From positions 10,455,366 through 10,519,365 of the forward strand of contig NC_088777.1 of the NCBI RefSeq assembly GCF_954871325.1: 64,000 nt of DNA, written 5' to 3'. The DNA comes from Gordionus sp. m RMFG-2023. Lineage: Eukaryota > Nematomorpha > Gordioida > Chordodea > Parachordodidae. This document shows, piece by piece, positions 14,083 to 25,581 of the stretch. Made by a program: the position numbers and the translations under genes. The notes below the pieces were generated by a model. That model was not told the origin of the DNA, searched no databases, and was given only the letters and a program-made list of their open reading frames with translations. Numbering within the stretch: position 1 is the first letter of the stretch; the number at the start of each line of letters is the position of its first letter.

Positions 14083-14190
14083 AACATATTTATTGTGGAT
14101 ACATAAGAATATAATACTGAAGAATTCATTTATCAAAAAAGAAGTGTATATAGAACACTATAATATTCAGCCGACAAATTTCTTTTACCT
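14083..14190 (+). repeat. Dispersed repeat, copy 1 (partner at 53976)
   Basis: About 105 bp closely match 53976-54090 in the same orientation. They share GAATATAATA followed by GTGAAGAATTCATTTATCAA (or CTGAAGAATTC), and AACACT then CAGCCGAC further on. Both copies stay open in one frame and would encode KNSFIKK-containing peptides. It may be part of a transposon or a duplicated exon; I cannot tell which. Confidence 0.5.
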
Positions 14191-15028
14191 TGAACTTGTA
14201 TTCCAAAATTTAGAGATTGTGTGTGATAAAGACAGAAAAAAATTAACTTGCTTTTTAAAATTATTTTATATATATTTTTGAAAAAAGCGAACATAATTTT
14301 CATATTTCAAAAAAAAAAGGAGAAGAATAAATCAATTGATAATTGATTAATAAACAAGGTCAGTCAGAATTATCGTTATTTAACAAGCATAAGTTAATAA
14401 TATTATTTTTTTTTCCTAGCTAATTTTATATAAATAATTTTGATTTTTCGCCAAATATAAATTTCTCTTTTATTAAATAGCTTGAAATTTTAATGAATTG
14501 ATCATATGGAAATTTATTTAAGCGCAGGATTAGTAATCTATAAAAATAATAGAGCTCATTAAATTGAGAGAGAGAGAGAAATAAATTACTAAATAAACTC
14601 ATCCATATTCTAAAAGATATATAATCTTTTCCTTATTATTAAATTTACTAGTTATAAGAGTGATGCCATTTTTAACCTATAATCTTTGCATAATAAAAAA
14701 AACCCATTATATATATATATTCTTTGTAAACAGGGGCGGATTGGGAGGCTAAGGGGCCCATGGGGCATTCCTAAAAGAGGCCCCTGGAAGCTTTGCTACC
14801 CAAACCCCTAATACGGGCTTACGGTCCGCTTTTACTCAGCCTGTTACCGGGAATTATATGATTTTATTTATCTACTCCACTATATTAACATTTAAAAGAA
14901 TTATTATCTTTTTAATAGTTATGTATGATCCATTTAAAAGAATTACTCGTTCTTTGAGTTTGCATACATTATTCTTCGTGTTAATTTATAAACAAGTGTT
15001 CTTCATATTATTTCATTTTCATTTACAG

Positions 15029-15229
15029 ATGATTTAATGAAACATATTGACCATTAAATTAAAACCCATCCATATAAAATTATTTTTTTGCAAAAATAAT
15101 TAAAATACAGACAAAGCTTTATTGAAGATTCTTTTATTACTCCTTTTGTTATTTTAATTATTTTAGCAAACAAAATATTTTTATTTGGATGGGTTTTGAT
15201 TTAATCGTCAACATGTTTCATTAAATCAT
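15029..15229. repeat. 200-bp fold-back palindrome
   Basis: The left arm (about 15029-15110) starts ATGATTTAATGAAACAT and runs to AAACCCATCCA and beyond. The right arm (about 15149-15229) is nearly its exact reverse complement, with a few mismatches, around an AT-rich loop of roughly 40 bp. A stem this long is typical of a fold-back MITE; a transcript would form a long hairpin. No convincing target duplication was seen. Confidence 0.65.
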
Positions 15230-18200
15230 CACAACACTATATGATATTTTTAAAAAAGATATAAAATAAGTATTTAGTTGTTAATGCAATGGTGTGATTA
15301 TAATAAGCTTGATTCAATAATAATATATCGTTGAGCAGGGCTCGAAACCGATAGCATTTGAATAAATTTCGCATCTGCTGTAAAAGATTTGGCCTTAAAA
15401 TATTAGAGCATTTGAGTGAGACGAGAATAGTCTTCTTTTTCTATTGGTGAATCTATAATATCTAAAAATATTTATGTTGTAAATATTTACCTCTGGTTCG
15501 GTTTTTAAAATATACTTGCATTTGGCAGTCCATCATATATAAAAAAATCGCATATTCTCAAATTCGGAAAGAAAAGAATTAGAATGATTATGGTTTATCA
15601 CTGTATGTATGTCCTATTTCACCTATCAGTTATAGATTCCAATATATTAAAATTTCTAAACGATATAAAATGAATACTATAAGAAACCATTATACGTTTA
15701 CTTCTAAATCTGGTTTTGGAAAGAAAGGAATTTACTGAACCTAAGGTTAAATTTCCCCCAAAAGTTGGTAAAACAATTTTCTCATTAATTGTGAACATTT
15801 GCGCAAATAATCAAGAATCAAGCATCACTTATAGAATGTTGATTTTTCTAAAATCTTTCCGTAAAACAAGTTACTATCTGATCGATGATATCATGAAATA
15901 TTTCAACTCTGTAAATTGAAAGTGGTCATTTGGATTATCTGAACATTCCTCAAAATACATCTTCATTTTAGAGTAATTCTACGCTGCGATATTTCATATC
16001 CATGCACGGATCATTAAATCGGCAAATTTTTATTGATAGATAATGTCATATTTCTAGTTTTCACATGTATTAAGAGGAAATTTAAAGAAATTAAAGAAGA
16101 TTTAGAATCTTCAACCATTTTCCTGGCAGTTAAAATGTCTAAGTTTCTTGTTTATGAATATCTTGATAGAGGCCCAATTATTTCTAAATCCTTCAATGAA
16201 ATTTGTGCCGTTAGCTACTAAGAATTTTATATTTAATGATCTATATCAGATAAAATGTATGTTCGAATGAAAACTCAATAAATTTTAAGTAAAAAGATTA
16301 ATGGATAAATAATAATATATAAATCTCCCTACTCCAGCACAGGAAAATCCTTAAACATTAGCATTGGGTTATATTATATGAATGTTAGAATTCATTTTAG
16401 TTATGGAGAGGAAGTTATAAATGTTCTTAATACTTAATGAGGGCTAGACCAGGTAATTTTTATCATTATATATATACTTTTAAATAATTATTTTTACAGG
16501 GTATGGTTTTGTTAGTATTGTTTAATATCTTCATTTCGGTCAATTCCCATCAAATATTTATATACATAAAATAATAATAATATTCTATTTTCTATATATA
16601 AACTATAAATATGGCATGTATATGTTAGCGACTATGTGTTTTTTCCGGCAATATATTATTTTTATAACTTTATATCATTTTTTAAGCGCATTTTTAAAAT
16701 TTAAAAATCTGATTGCTCTGGAAATGCATTCCAGCATATTTAGAATATTTATTTTATGAGTTGTAGTATCGTTAACTTTTGAGTTATTTTTAATTTATAC
16801 ATGAAAAATTTATAAAAACTAATATAATATAAATTATATTAATTTTAAAGTTCATGCATAAGTGTATAAATTTTACTATTTAAAAAAAAAAAATTTCTTC
16901 CTTAGGTCCCAAAATTTTTTCCGAAAGACCTAATAATTTTTTAAAATCTCGAAGACACGTGGATTTTCCCACTAGACTTATTGGGCAGTCTGACCCTGTC
17001 TGTACAAAGTCAAGGAAAGAAAGATAGGCTAAAAAGAATATGTAATAGACAATATAATTTTAGGATTGTGTTTCGCTAATATTTTCTACAGTAATAACTA
17101 TTTTTTTAAAAAAAATATATAGTTAATTTGTATGTCATCTAATCACGCAAATCAAATTAATCCTGGCTTATCTACTATCTAAAAAAATAACGAATTTATA
17201 TTAACAATAAATTTGATCTATATTATCTTAATCTCCGAAAATTCGTTGACAAAAATATCGATAAAAAAAAACAATATAACAAAAGGAAACTTATTTATTT
17301 TAATTGTCAATAACAAAAAAATAATAAATAATCGTGCTTTTATAAAAATTGGACAGAGAGTTATAACAAACCCGCAGATCCTATTGAACCAAGCTCGAGG
17401 CGTATATTCTCACTTCAGATTGTAAAATGATCTTTAAAAGTCCGGGATGAGCTGAGCTAAAAAAAAAATCCTTCAAGAAAGTTAGCCGTGCCTAAAATTT
17501 TTTGTTTTTAGAAAAATTAAATTATATATATAAATTAATAAATTTGGAAAATCATTATAAAAATCGATCATTTAATATTCATTTACTGCTCATTTTTTTA
17601 AAAATTTTCACTTGAAACAGAATTTACAAAATATAGCCAAAATGATTTAAAGAGATGAAATTCTTAAATTTGATCCCTGCAGGTGTTAGAACAATATAAA
17701 GCTATTTCGCTCCTTTTATGTTGCGATCCATGAGAAAAGTTTTGTTGTTTAATCTATAGGAATTTTTAGTGATAGAAAAAAATATATAGGAAGATTTGAC
17801 GCATGATGAATTTATGGGGGTGTTTGACGAAACTAGATATGGTTCGATTCCATAGGTTTCCTATACCCGATTGGCCTTTATCATCGTTCTTTTATTTTTA
17901 ACCATGAGACCTATTCCATCCAAATAAAAAGTCCAATCTCAAAAATGAGCCAAAAATATTTTTTTTAAAAGCATTCTAAATCAATTGACAAAGCAATTCA
18001 TTATTGCAAAACAAAAGTGCTACATGCAATGCGGTCTAGAAATACCCACCTTTTTGACAGATTATTTTAGTCGAGATAATATATATAAACGCGAATTTTT
18101 CTATTCTAAGCCAATAAAATCTATTTTTATCAAATCAGATTAGAAAAAAAAAATAGATCTTTTAAACCAATTTTAATATTATGAAATTTAGCTTAAATAA

Positions 18201-18959
18201 AATAAAGACTTTTAAAAGCAAATTTATTTTTGATTTGGCTTGTTTGGTTGAATTTAAAGCTACACAGGTATGGGAGAGGTGTAAGTTTCTATTTATATAT
18301 AAAAAGTGAATCAAAATTTAAATAATTTTTCAATATAGGACTATTTACAGATCCGATTGCATATATTCAGAACTCAAAAGTTACTATCGCTACAATTTTA
18401 TATATTTAAAAAAAAATAGAGTAAACCAATTAGTAAATTACATAATAAAAGTTTTCTTTTTTTTTGTAATTTAAAGGAAATAAAGTATGTTAACATATAA
18501 TACTGATTTTAAAAGGATATATTAATGATTATATAGTTATTGTGTAAATGTAATTTGCATTAAAACAAATGCTTATTTTTTTTTTATTTATCGTTAAAAA
18601 AAACTAAATGATGACAATTTCACATTAAAAACGATATTAAAAAAATCGATCCATAAAATAAGCTATTAAAAACTAAATCGGTTTGAAAATAGTCCTGATT
18701 CACACTTTATAATAAAAGTAGTTTATTTTTTAAAAAAGGGGCTAATAATACGCAAATAAACAAATAAAGTGTAATCTAGAAGGATGCATTCGGATTGTCG
18801 AGTTCCTTGATATAGGAGGAATAAGAAATAGTTCATTTTTAATATCGGCGGTATCCGTTTAACTCTGCATTCACAGTTAGTTGAATTGCTGAAATATAAA
18901 ACGATAAAAACACAATCATTATAGAATTTAAAACATATATATATTATTTTTATTTTCAT

Positions 18960-19600
18960 AAATTTTCACTTAATAATTTATCAGAATAAATTATAAATAA
19001 GAAAGTTCATAAGTAATGCCTGGCGACTCTTTATTCTGCCCCTTTTTTTCTTCTTTCACTAGTATGCCTAGGCAATTACAATTCATTTGATCCATTTTAT
19101 AGTAAAATTATTTATCCGCATCATGTCTTTGACAAACTCCTAATATCAGTCAATCCAAATATTTCTTGGAGTTCTCTTAGTATATCTAGTCAACCACATA
19201 GGCTAGATAACCTCCCCCCCTTTTCAAAATTCAAGATATTCCCGTCTTTTCTCAACCAACTCTGTTCCATTCTCATCATCCTTCAGATTGAACATAACTT
19301 TGATAGTAAAATGATGGAATTATTATTTTTTATTCTATGGTTCTTACGCCACCTTAATAACGGCGCTCTTATAAACCATGCCTCAATTGTATACGATCAT
19401 TTCAGGCAAGCCAAATTTAGCCGTTAATTTATCCATCATATTTATTTTTCGGCCTTCGGTCATTTCGGGGATTTTTATCACACATTTTATTAAAAGTTGT
19501 CATAGCGAGGAGCAGATAGTCCTTTATTTATTTATTAACTTCGGCATATATCTTATGAAAAAATATATTTACTCTTTTAAACGTAGAATATAAATTTAAT
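18960..19600 (-). other. Unit-shared segment with weak coding traces
   Basis: This part recurs in unit B (about 25990-26640) and unit C (about 31930-32660). On the minus strand of unit C it gives a broken reading with the peptide LLKELTDKLGLPETIVYDN. Units A and B keep shorter, frame-broken versions. It could be the relic of a gene that was co-duplicated with the methyltransferase, or an old retroelement integrase fragment. I do not recognise it securely, and all copies contain stops. Confidence 0.3.
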
Positions 19601-20273
19601 TTAATGAAAAATACATTTATTTAAATTTATTAGTGTATATCTTCAACAATATAATATTGCATTGGTAGTACTTGGATCTTCTTTTCCTTTCTGCTTAAAT
19701 TCTTTCGCGCTAGTATTTAAGAACATTGTATGCCGGTCCGACCGTAAAAAAATCTAGTTAGGACTTATAAATAAAATTTAAAATATTTTTCCCTCCCTTT
19801 TTCTATATTAAAATAAAAAGATAACTATAAATTTTTTTTTCTGGGGGAACAAAGCAATTATTAATTTATTTAAAAATTATTTAAGAAATACAAAAAATTT
19901 GGGGGGCTCGGTATCATCTTTAAATTTTCATAATATCTAAACTAAATGAAATTTAAATTTTACACTTTAATTTTTTTATATTACCATACTAGGAATTCAT
20001 CCATCATAATATAATTATGAATTTACTGTAGGTTACGTCCAAAATCTGTATTAAAATATTCGAAAAGTTCTAAATAATAAAATCATAATGTTAAATTTTT
20101 GACATTTTCCAGATATATATTTTGGACAGTTAAATATGCTTACCAATGATATAAAAATCATAATTCCGTAATTTACATTTTCTTTTTATTCGTTAATTTT
20201 ACAATTAAATTGGATAGAATTTTTTTGTTAATTTATAAATCTAAGATATCAGCTGAACTAGCTATTTTAATTA

Positions 20274-20470
20274 GTATTGTTAAATGGCTCGTTTTGAGCC
20301 GATTTTTAAAAACGGCTAACTCAATATTTTAGCCGGAAAAATATTGCCTAAGCCTCAAGATATCGATAATATATGACTAGACCTCTTCAGGCTTGGGGTA
20401 ATTTTTCCTGGATGAAGTAATGAGTTAGCCGTTTTTAGAAATCGGCTCAAAATGAGCCGTTTAACAATAC
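20274..20470. mobile_element. GTATTGTTAAA MITE in unit A
   Basis: A 197-bp element with inverted termini GTATTGTTAAATGGCTCG and AGCCGTTTAACAATAC, flanked by TA. The matching places in units B (near 27290) and C (near 33700) read through without it as CTATTTTAATAGA, so it entered unit A after the duplication or was lost precisely from both others. Confidence 0.8.
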
Positions 20471-22049
20471 TAATTTTAACAGAGGTGGCTTAATCCAAAT
20501 AGGGAAGATTTGAAACATCTCTACGATATTCTCAACAAATGTTACTTCCAAGTGGCGTTGGCATGGGGGGGGGGGTGAAAAAAAATGGGAAATTAAAAAT
20601 TTTAATTTTTAAAATATTATTTATATATTTTTAATTTATAAATAATAATTTATGTATTTGATTATTTTTATATTTTTTAAAATAAATTCTAAATTATCTT
20701 GCAAAAAACTTGTAAAGTTTGTCATATTTCTTTTTAAAAAAATCTACTTTGTCAATATGAAGAAACAATCATTATCTATTTCAACAAATGTTAAACACAT
20801 ATATGCCACAAGTCTATTATTTGACTACCTTTTTATGTCGCTCTTAAATATATAAAAGTATCAAAGTTACAACGACATCAGTCTCATATTTAAGATGATA
20901 GGATTTTTATAATGATAATAATAGTAAAACATATTTTAGATATTTTGTTTATTCAATTTTTTAAAAATGCTTTATACTTCTAGAATCATCGTTCCATCTT
21001 GAATCTTGGTATCAATTTTAGAAATTTTCGTATTTTCGTAATAAATTTTTATTTATACTATTTACAAAGCGGATTAATGATTAAGCGAAAATGTATATTT
21101 AAACATTTCATATAGTCTAAGCTTTAGAATTAGGGCTTTTAAAAGTTTGGCAAACTTGCTTAAAACTGCGTCTTAATATCTGATTTATAACAAATTTTTG
21201 CAAATATAACTCGATTTAAAATTAATGGGAATTAAATTACAAATCGAAAAGGATGTTTGACTATACGTTTAAAACGTGATATCATAGTTAGGTTTGGTTC
21301 ATAATTCGGTTTGGTTCATAATTCGGTTACTTTTTTAAAGACTGGACGAAATTGATTAAAGAATTAATAAGGTACTAAATATTAACGCAAACTAGTTAGT
21401 TAGAACTTCTATCTTATAGGCTCGGGCATATTGTTAATTTTTATTTTTTTACCAATAATTCTTTTCCTCTTTAAATCAACTATCAAAGGTATAAAGCAAT
21501 AAAATAATAAAGCCCTACTTAATGGTTTAGTATAGGTTCAGAATTAGTGTTTCCAGAAGCTTGGCTCACTTCACGCTTAGTGTATGGCGTCTTGGTTTTC
21601 ATTTTGTTTATGACAGTTTCTTTTTGTGGTTCTCATACTTGAGAGTGAAAGTATTAGTTAGGAATTAAATATTAGCGCACGCCAGATATATATTTTTTTT
21701 ATATTTTCCATTTTAGCATGATATCTATTTTGACAATCTTTTTTCTTTATACTATTCACCAAACGGATTAAATTAATACACAATACTATATACTTTCAGT
21801 CGCTTTTTATTTAAGGTTGACCAGAACCTTGTTGCTAATTATTTTTTCCTTTTAACCCCCCCCCCCCCCTACCCATTGGAAAATCTAGGCTACTCCACTG
21901 TAGCTAGGTTAAATATTTTATTATTCTATGGTGACCGGCTTTAAAATTTTTTTATGCAATTAAATCCCCCTTGTCTTCATATCAATAAATACGAAGTTTA
22001 TTATTTTTACTTTATATACTCAATTTAATAGAGATTAGGCAAATTACTA

Positions 22050-22225
22050 TTTAATTAGATAAGAAATAAATCAGTTATCATACCAAACTTTACAAATAGA
22101 CGTCTACTAAACCTTTCTGCCAACTATGAGCAAAATATCCAGGTTTACAAAATATTATTTGCTAAAATCTTAATCGGAATGTTATTAAAATCGATCCAGA
22201 TCGCACTATTTAATAACACTAATGA
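22050..22225. repeat. Old MITE relic, unit A
   Basis: Degraded relative of the GTGTTGTTAAACGG family. It keeps the internal CTATGAGCAAAATAT and the right end ATTTAATAACACTAATGAC. The same relic occurs at the matching position in unit B (28170-28335), so it predates the duplication. Confidence 0.5.
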
Positions 22226-22711
22226 CAAGTTTTACATTTTAGATATAAAATTATATGATATATTTTTTTAAAAAAATCAAGTTTATAAAATCCCAACAAA
22301 CGGGGAAAAACCCGTTATAAATGAAACCGGAACGAACCGATATGAATTTATTCAAAAAACCGTAATGGAACATAATCTTTATAAATTTTTAAACTAAATA
22401 CAGGAACGAATTGAACCTCTATACTTAACGGTTCGAAACCCTAGTTGTTATAATATTTTAGTAACTAAATATATTTTTTTCCCCTTCATATTTTTAAAAC
22501 ATTATATTCATATCCTCTATATTTTCAAATTATCATTTAGAAATAATATATTATCAAATATTGCTTTATCATTTTTAAATGAATAATTATTATTAATTTG
22601 CATTTATGTCTAGATAAATGAGAAGACCTTACTTTCCGTGAATGTCTATGTATGTACTGACATTTTTTACATTGAACAAATCATATTTTTTGATTATGAT
22701 TTTATTATTAG

Positions 22712-22900
22712 AAACCTGCAGGCCCGGCGTTAAGCCCGGCTCGGGCTTTAATTATTTAAATGAACCTAATTTTTTTAGAAAAATACCCGGGTTGGGCCGA
22801 AAATTTCAAAACCAAATATTTTATTCCACTATTATTAACTATAAAAATTAATGAGAGATATAATTATTTTCATAATAATCGGGCCATGCTAAGCACGAAA
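22712..22900. repeat. GC-rich repeat relic, unit A
   Basis: Begins AGAAACCTGCAGGCCCGG and contains GCCCGGCTCGGGC followed by CCCGGGTTGGGCC. It belongs to a CTGCAGGCC-ended variant of the GC-rich MITEs. Unit B has the matching copy at 29228, so the insertion predates the A/B duplication. Confidence 0.5.
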
Positions 22901-23392
22901 AAATTAAACCAAAATTATCCCATAATTTGCTCATGAATTATTTTCAAATAATTTGTATTCATTCCTGTGAATATAATGTTTTAAGTATTTCCTGATTTTT
23001 ATTCATTATTTCTAAAATAAAATACTACATATTGTTTGATACTATTTTTGATTCATAATATAGAAAAAAAGGATTTTATTATCCGAAAAATTTAGATTCC
23101 CAAAGTTATAAATTGATGCATTTTATCTTTTTACCTATAATAACCATGATTATTAAACCTAATCTATACAAGCTTGCACATAGATACATTATAAAACATG
23201 TTATTTAATAAAACATGATCCCTCAAAATATAAATAATATTTATTATACTACCTATACACTTTAAATTTATAGTTATTGTTAAGTATAAGAAAGATACTA
23301 AATAAGCAATTTTAATTAAAATAAGCAATAAAAACAAAATTCGCACTCTCCAAGGTATATAGGATAGTGTAGTATGATAAATAATACTAATA

Positions 23393-24281
23393 GGGGAAAT
23401 GTGCCATAAATGGCCATGTGTGAAGACTGGCCACCACCCTTTAACTTTCTATTGGACCAATTTCTCTCAAAATTGGTCAAAATGTGTATATTTATGATAT
23501 GTACCTTACCTAAGTTCATTTTGAATAGAGCAATTCAATAAAAAAATATTTCAAATAAACTGTTTTTAGTACCTCTTTCTGGAAAAATCACGTTACACAT
23601 TTTTTTGTTTTTGAAAAAATTACTATTTAGATTACTGATATTTTATATAAATATTATCCATAGGCATTTACCATTATTTACACAAAAAATTAGACTTTAA
23701 AAGCTTTATTTAAAAGACATATAAAGGCGCTTCGCTTAATAGTAATAGAGAGGTGAGTATTGACTGTCCATGTATTGATTGGCCACAATTCGCACATTCA
23801 CATATTCATATTAAAATGAAAGCTCTTTCAAAACAACATTTGGTGAAATTAAATGATGAACAAGCTTAAGAATGTTTAGTAAAATGATAATTAAGATATT
23901 AATTTATAATATTATCATTAAATAGATGTGGTAATAGATTAAGATTTTAATACTAATTAAATTAGTGTATAATTAATTTTTTATACAACTATAAAATGTA
24001 GAAACATTATTTTATATTCTATTATTTCATATTTATAATAAAATTCTTAAATATTATATTATGACCAGCTAACACATAGTATATGGCCAGTGGCCAGAAA
24101 AACAACTTCCACATAATCTCATTTAGCTCATAAAGTATTATACATCGAGCTTTGATTCAAATTTTATTTTAAAGATTAATATTTAGGCTACACATTGATA
24201 TTAAATTTGATTGGTTAAACATAAATTTTAATACTTTTTTTACAAAAAGCATAAAGATGGCCATTCATGGCACATTTCCCC
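23393..24281. mobile_element. 889-bp TA-flanked non-autonomous transposon
   Basis: Sharp inverted termini: the left end starts GGGGAAATGTGCCATAAAT and the right end finishes TTCATGGCACATTTCCCC, each flanked by TA. TGGCCA words recur near both ends and internally (about 23411-23445, 23760-23790 and 24062-24110). There is no transposase; the short open frames inside do not resemble any protein. Unit B has an uninterrupted site at the matching place (near 29910), so this is a unit-A-specific insertion. A TA duplication fits a Tc1/mariner-type or similar integrase-like transposase; the termini match no family I can name. Confidence 0.75.
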
Positions 24282-24566
24282 TACTATTCTTTCCTTCGTT
24301 ATTAGTAATATTTGTATCGCTAATTTAAATGAATGATTTTATTCCAAAGCCAATTAAATAAATTTCCGTTGCTGGTCGGCCAGCTCGGCCCATGAAGGCT
24401 TCGATTCAAAATCGCCACAAATTAAATATTTATTAAAAACTTCAATTAGTTCCATTTTATTTATACAACTTTTATACAAAATAATGTTAATTTTTTTATA
24501 AACAACTTACTGTTTAATTAATAAATTAGTCTTTCGTGTATTCATAATTTTGAATTCTAATTTTAT

Positions 24567-25463
24567 TCATAAACTGTAATGAACATACATCAATGGAAAG
24601 CACATTTTCAATTTGTCACCGTAATGTTTTTCATTATATTCCAATACATTTTTCATAAACATTTTAAAAAACTGTTCCTTCAATCCCGATTTGTCTATAT
24701 CAGCTAAAACATCTGGGAAAAACCCTTGAACAAAATTTGCTGCGGCCTCGATAGAGGGTTGAAACGAATAATTAATCTCGTCTATCTCTTCTATCGTTAT
24801 TTTATCTTCTTTATACCCCGCCTCAATCATTATTTTCTTATAGGCTAGTATAGGATCATGTTCTATCATCCACGCACGCCTCCAAGGTAATAACAATCCG
24901 TCATAGAACTTTTTTAATTTTTTTAAATGTGGACTCAATTCCTGATTATCTAAGGTTCTTTCAGTCGCGTAATTTAGGCTGCCTACAATTCTACAGTTTA
25001 ATATTATATTAATAGAGCCGCCGTCCCAATTTATGACTTTGAGTAGATTAGCGAACGCTTTCAGTTGATCCCCCACCCAATGAAAACAGCATGAAGACAC
25101 AACGTGATCAATAACGCCTCCTTTAGAAGCATTTAAAATATTCTCAGGCGCATTTTTACTCGTTATATCGATATTAGAGAATTCCAATGATTTTTGGTGA
25201 GAACAATAACGTTCCCTGGCGTATTCGATCATTCTTGAGAGCAAGTCTATCCCTAAAACATTTACCTTAAATTCAATATTGTCATGAGCATTTAGTAAAG
25301 TTTCGTAAAGTAAATTGGTGCATTTACCATCTCCGCTACCGACATCTAAAATATTGTCGTGTTCTTTGATGTGTGGAACTATGCGGGAAATGAGATATTG
25401 GTAAATAGAGAATTGATATGAATTATGGCTGGCATATGACTCACAATCTGAATTCATATGCAT
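24567..25463 (-). CDS. JHAMT-like SAM-dependent methyltransferase, copy 1
   Basis: A single-exon enzyme of 298 residues, the usual length of juvenile-hormone-acid/farnesoic-acid methyltransferases. It has a class I Rossmann fold: motif I ILDVGSGDG (residues 38-46) binds S-adenosylmethionine, D73 in GIDLL should bind the ribose, and CCFHWVGDQ (about 128-136) matches the family's F-H-W-x-x-DQ active-site block. There is no signal peptide or membrane helix, so it is cytosolic. The start is the first ATG of MHMNSDCE, the position conserved in all five paralogues; residue 3 is also Met. A polyadenylation signal AATAAA overlaps the stop. It lies in unit A and is close to copy 2 (about nine residues in ten alike by eye). 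Substrate unknown: a fatty, terpenoid or other small acid is plausible by family, not shown by sequence. Confidence 0.85.
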   Translation of the reverse strand: MHMNSDCESYASHNSYQFSIYQYLISRIVPHIKEHDNILDVGSGDGKCTNLLYETLLNAHDNIEFKVNVLGIDLLSRMIEYARERYCSHQKSLEFSNIDITSKNAPENILNASKGGVIDHVVSSCCFHWVGDQLKAFANLLKVINWDGGSINIILNCRIVGSLNYATERTLDNQELSPHLKKLKKFYDGLLLPWRRAWMIEHDPILAYKKIMIEAGYKEDKITIEEIDEINYSFQPSIEAAANFVQGFFPDVLADIDKSGLKEQFFKMFMKNVLEYNEKHYGDKLKMCFPLMYVHYSL

Positions 25464-25529
25464 TTTAAAAAAAATTTTTTTATAGTTACTTTTAATTTTT
25501 TGTCAATCTATACTTATAATTTGATAAAA

Positions 25530-25581
25530 TGACAAAATTTTGGGAAATAAATGATTTAAAATTTGATTTTTTAACCAAAAT
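25530..25581 (-). promoter_or_regulatory. Conserved upstream block, copy 1
   Basis: About 70 bp upstream of the methyltransferase start lies a block (plus strand ATGACAAAATTTTGG, then AAATGATTTAAAATTTG, then ACCAAAAT) that recurs upstream of copies 2 and 3 at 31466-31517 and 36378-36429. Conservation is expected from the tandem duplication alone, so a promoter role is only a suggestion. Confidence 0.25.

Larger units (their letters stand above)
10390..18889. other. Long intergenic stretch with transposon debris
   Basis: No gene recognised. It contains a GC-rich hAT-type MITE at 12064, a dispersed repeat at 14083, a 200-bp palindrome at 15029, and G or C homopolymer runs (near 10990, 12531 and 13786). 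The run at 13786 is preceded by AGTAGCGTAGCTACTGG, a transposon-terminus-like sequence. Open frames at 15716-15919 and 16033-16221 have slightly coding-like composition but match nothing I know. Confidence 0.55.

Noticed and set aside
17640-17690. Resemblance to a conserved small-subunit rRNA word (GAGATGAAATTCTTAAATTT)
   Set aside because: Surrounding sequence shows no rRNA similarity; a chance AT-rich match.
23316-23519. Minus-strand open frame at the left end of the 889-bp element
   Set aside because: Crosses the element boundary, so it is a chance product of the insertion.
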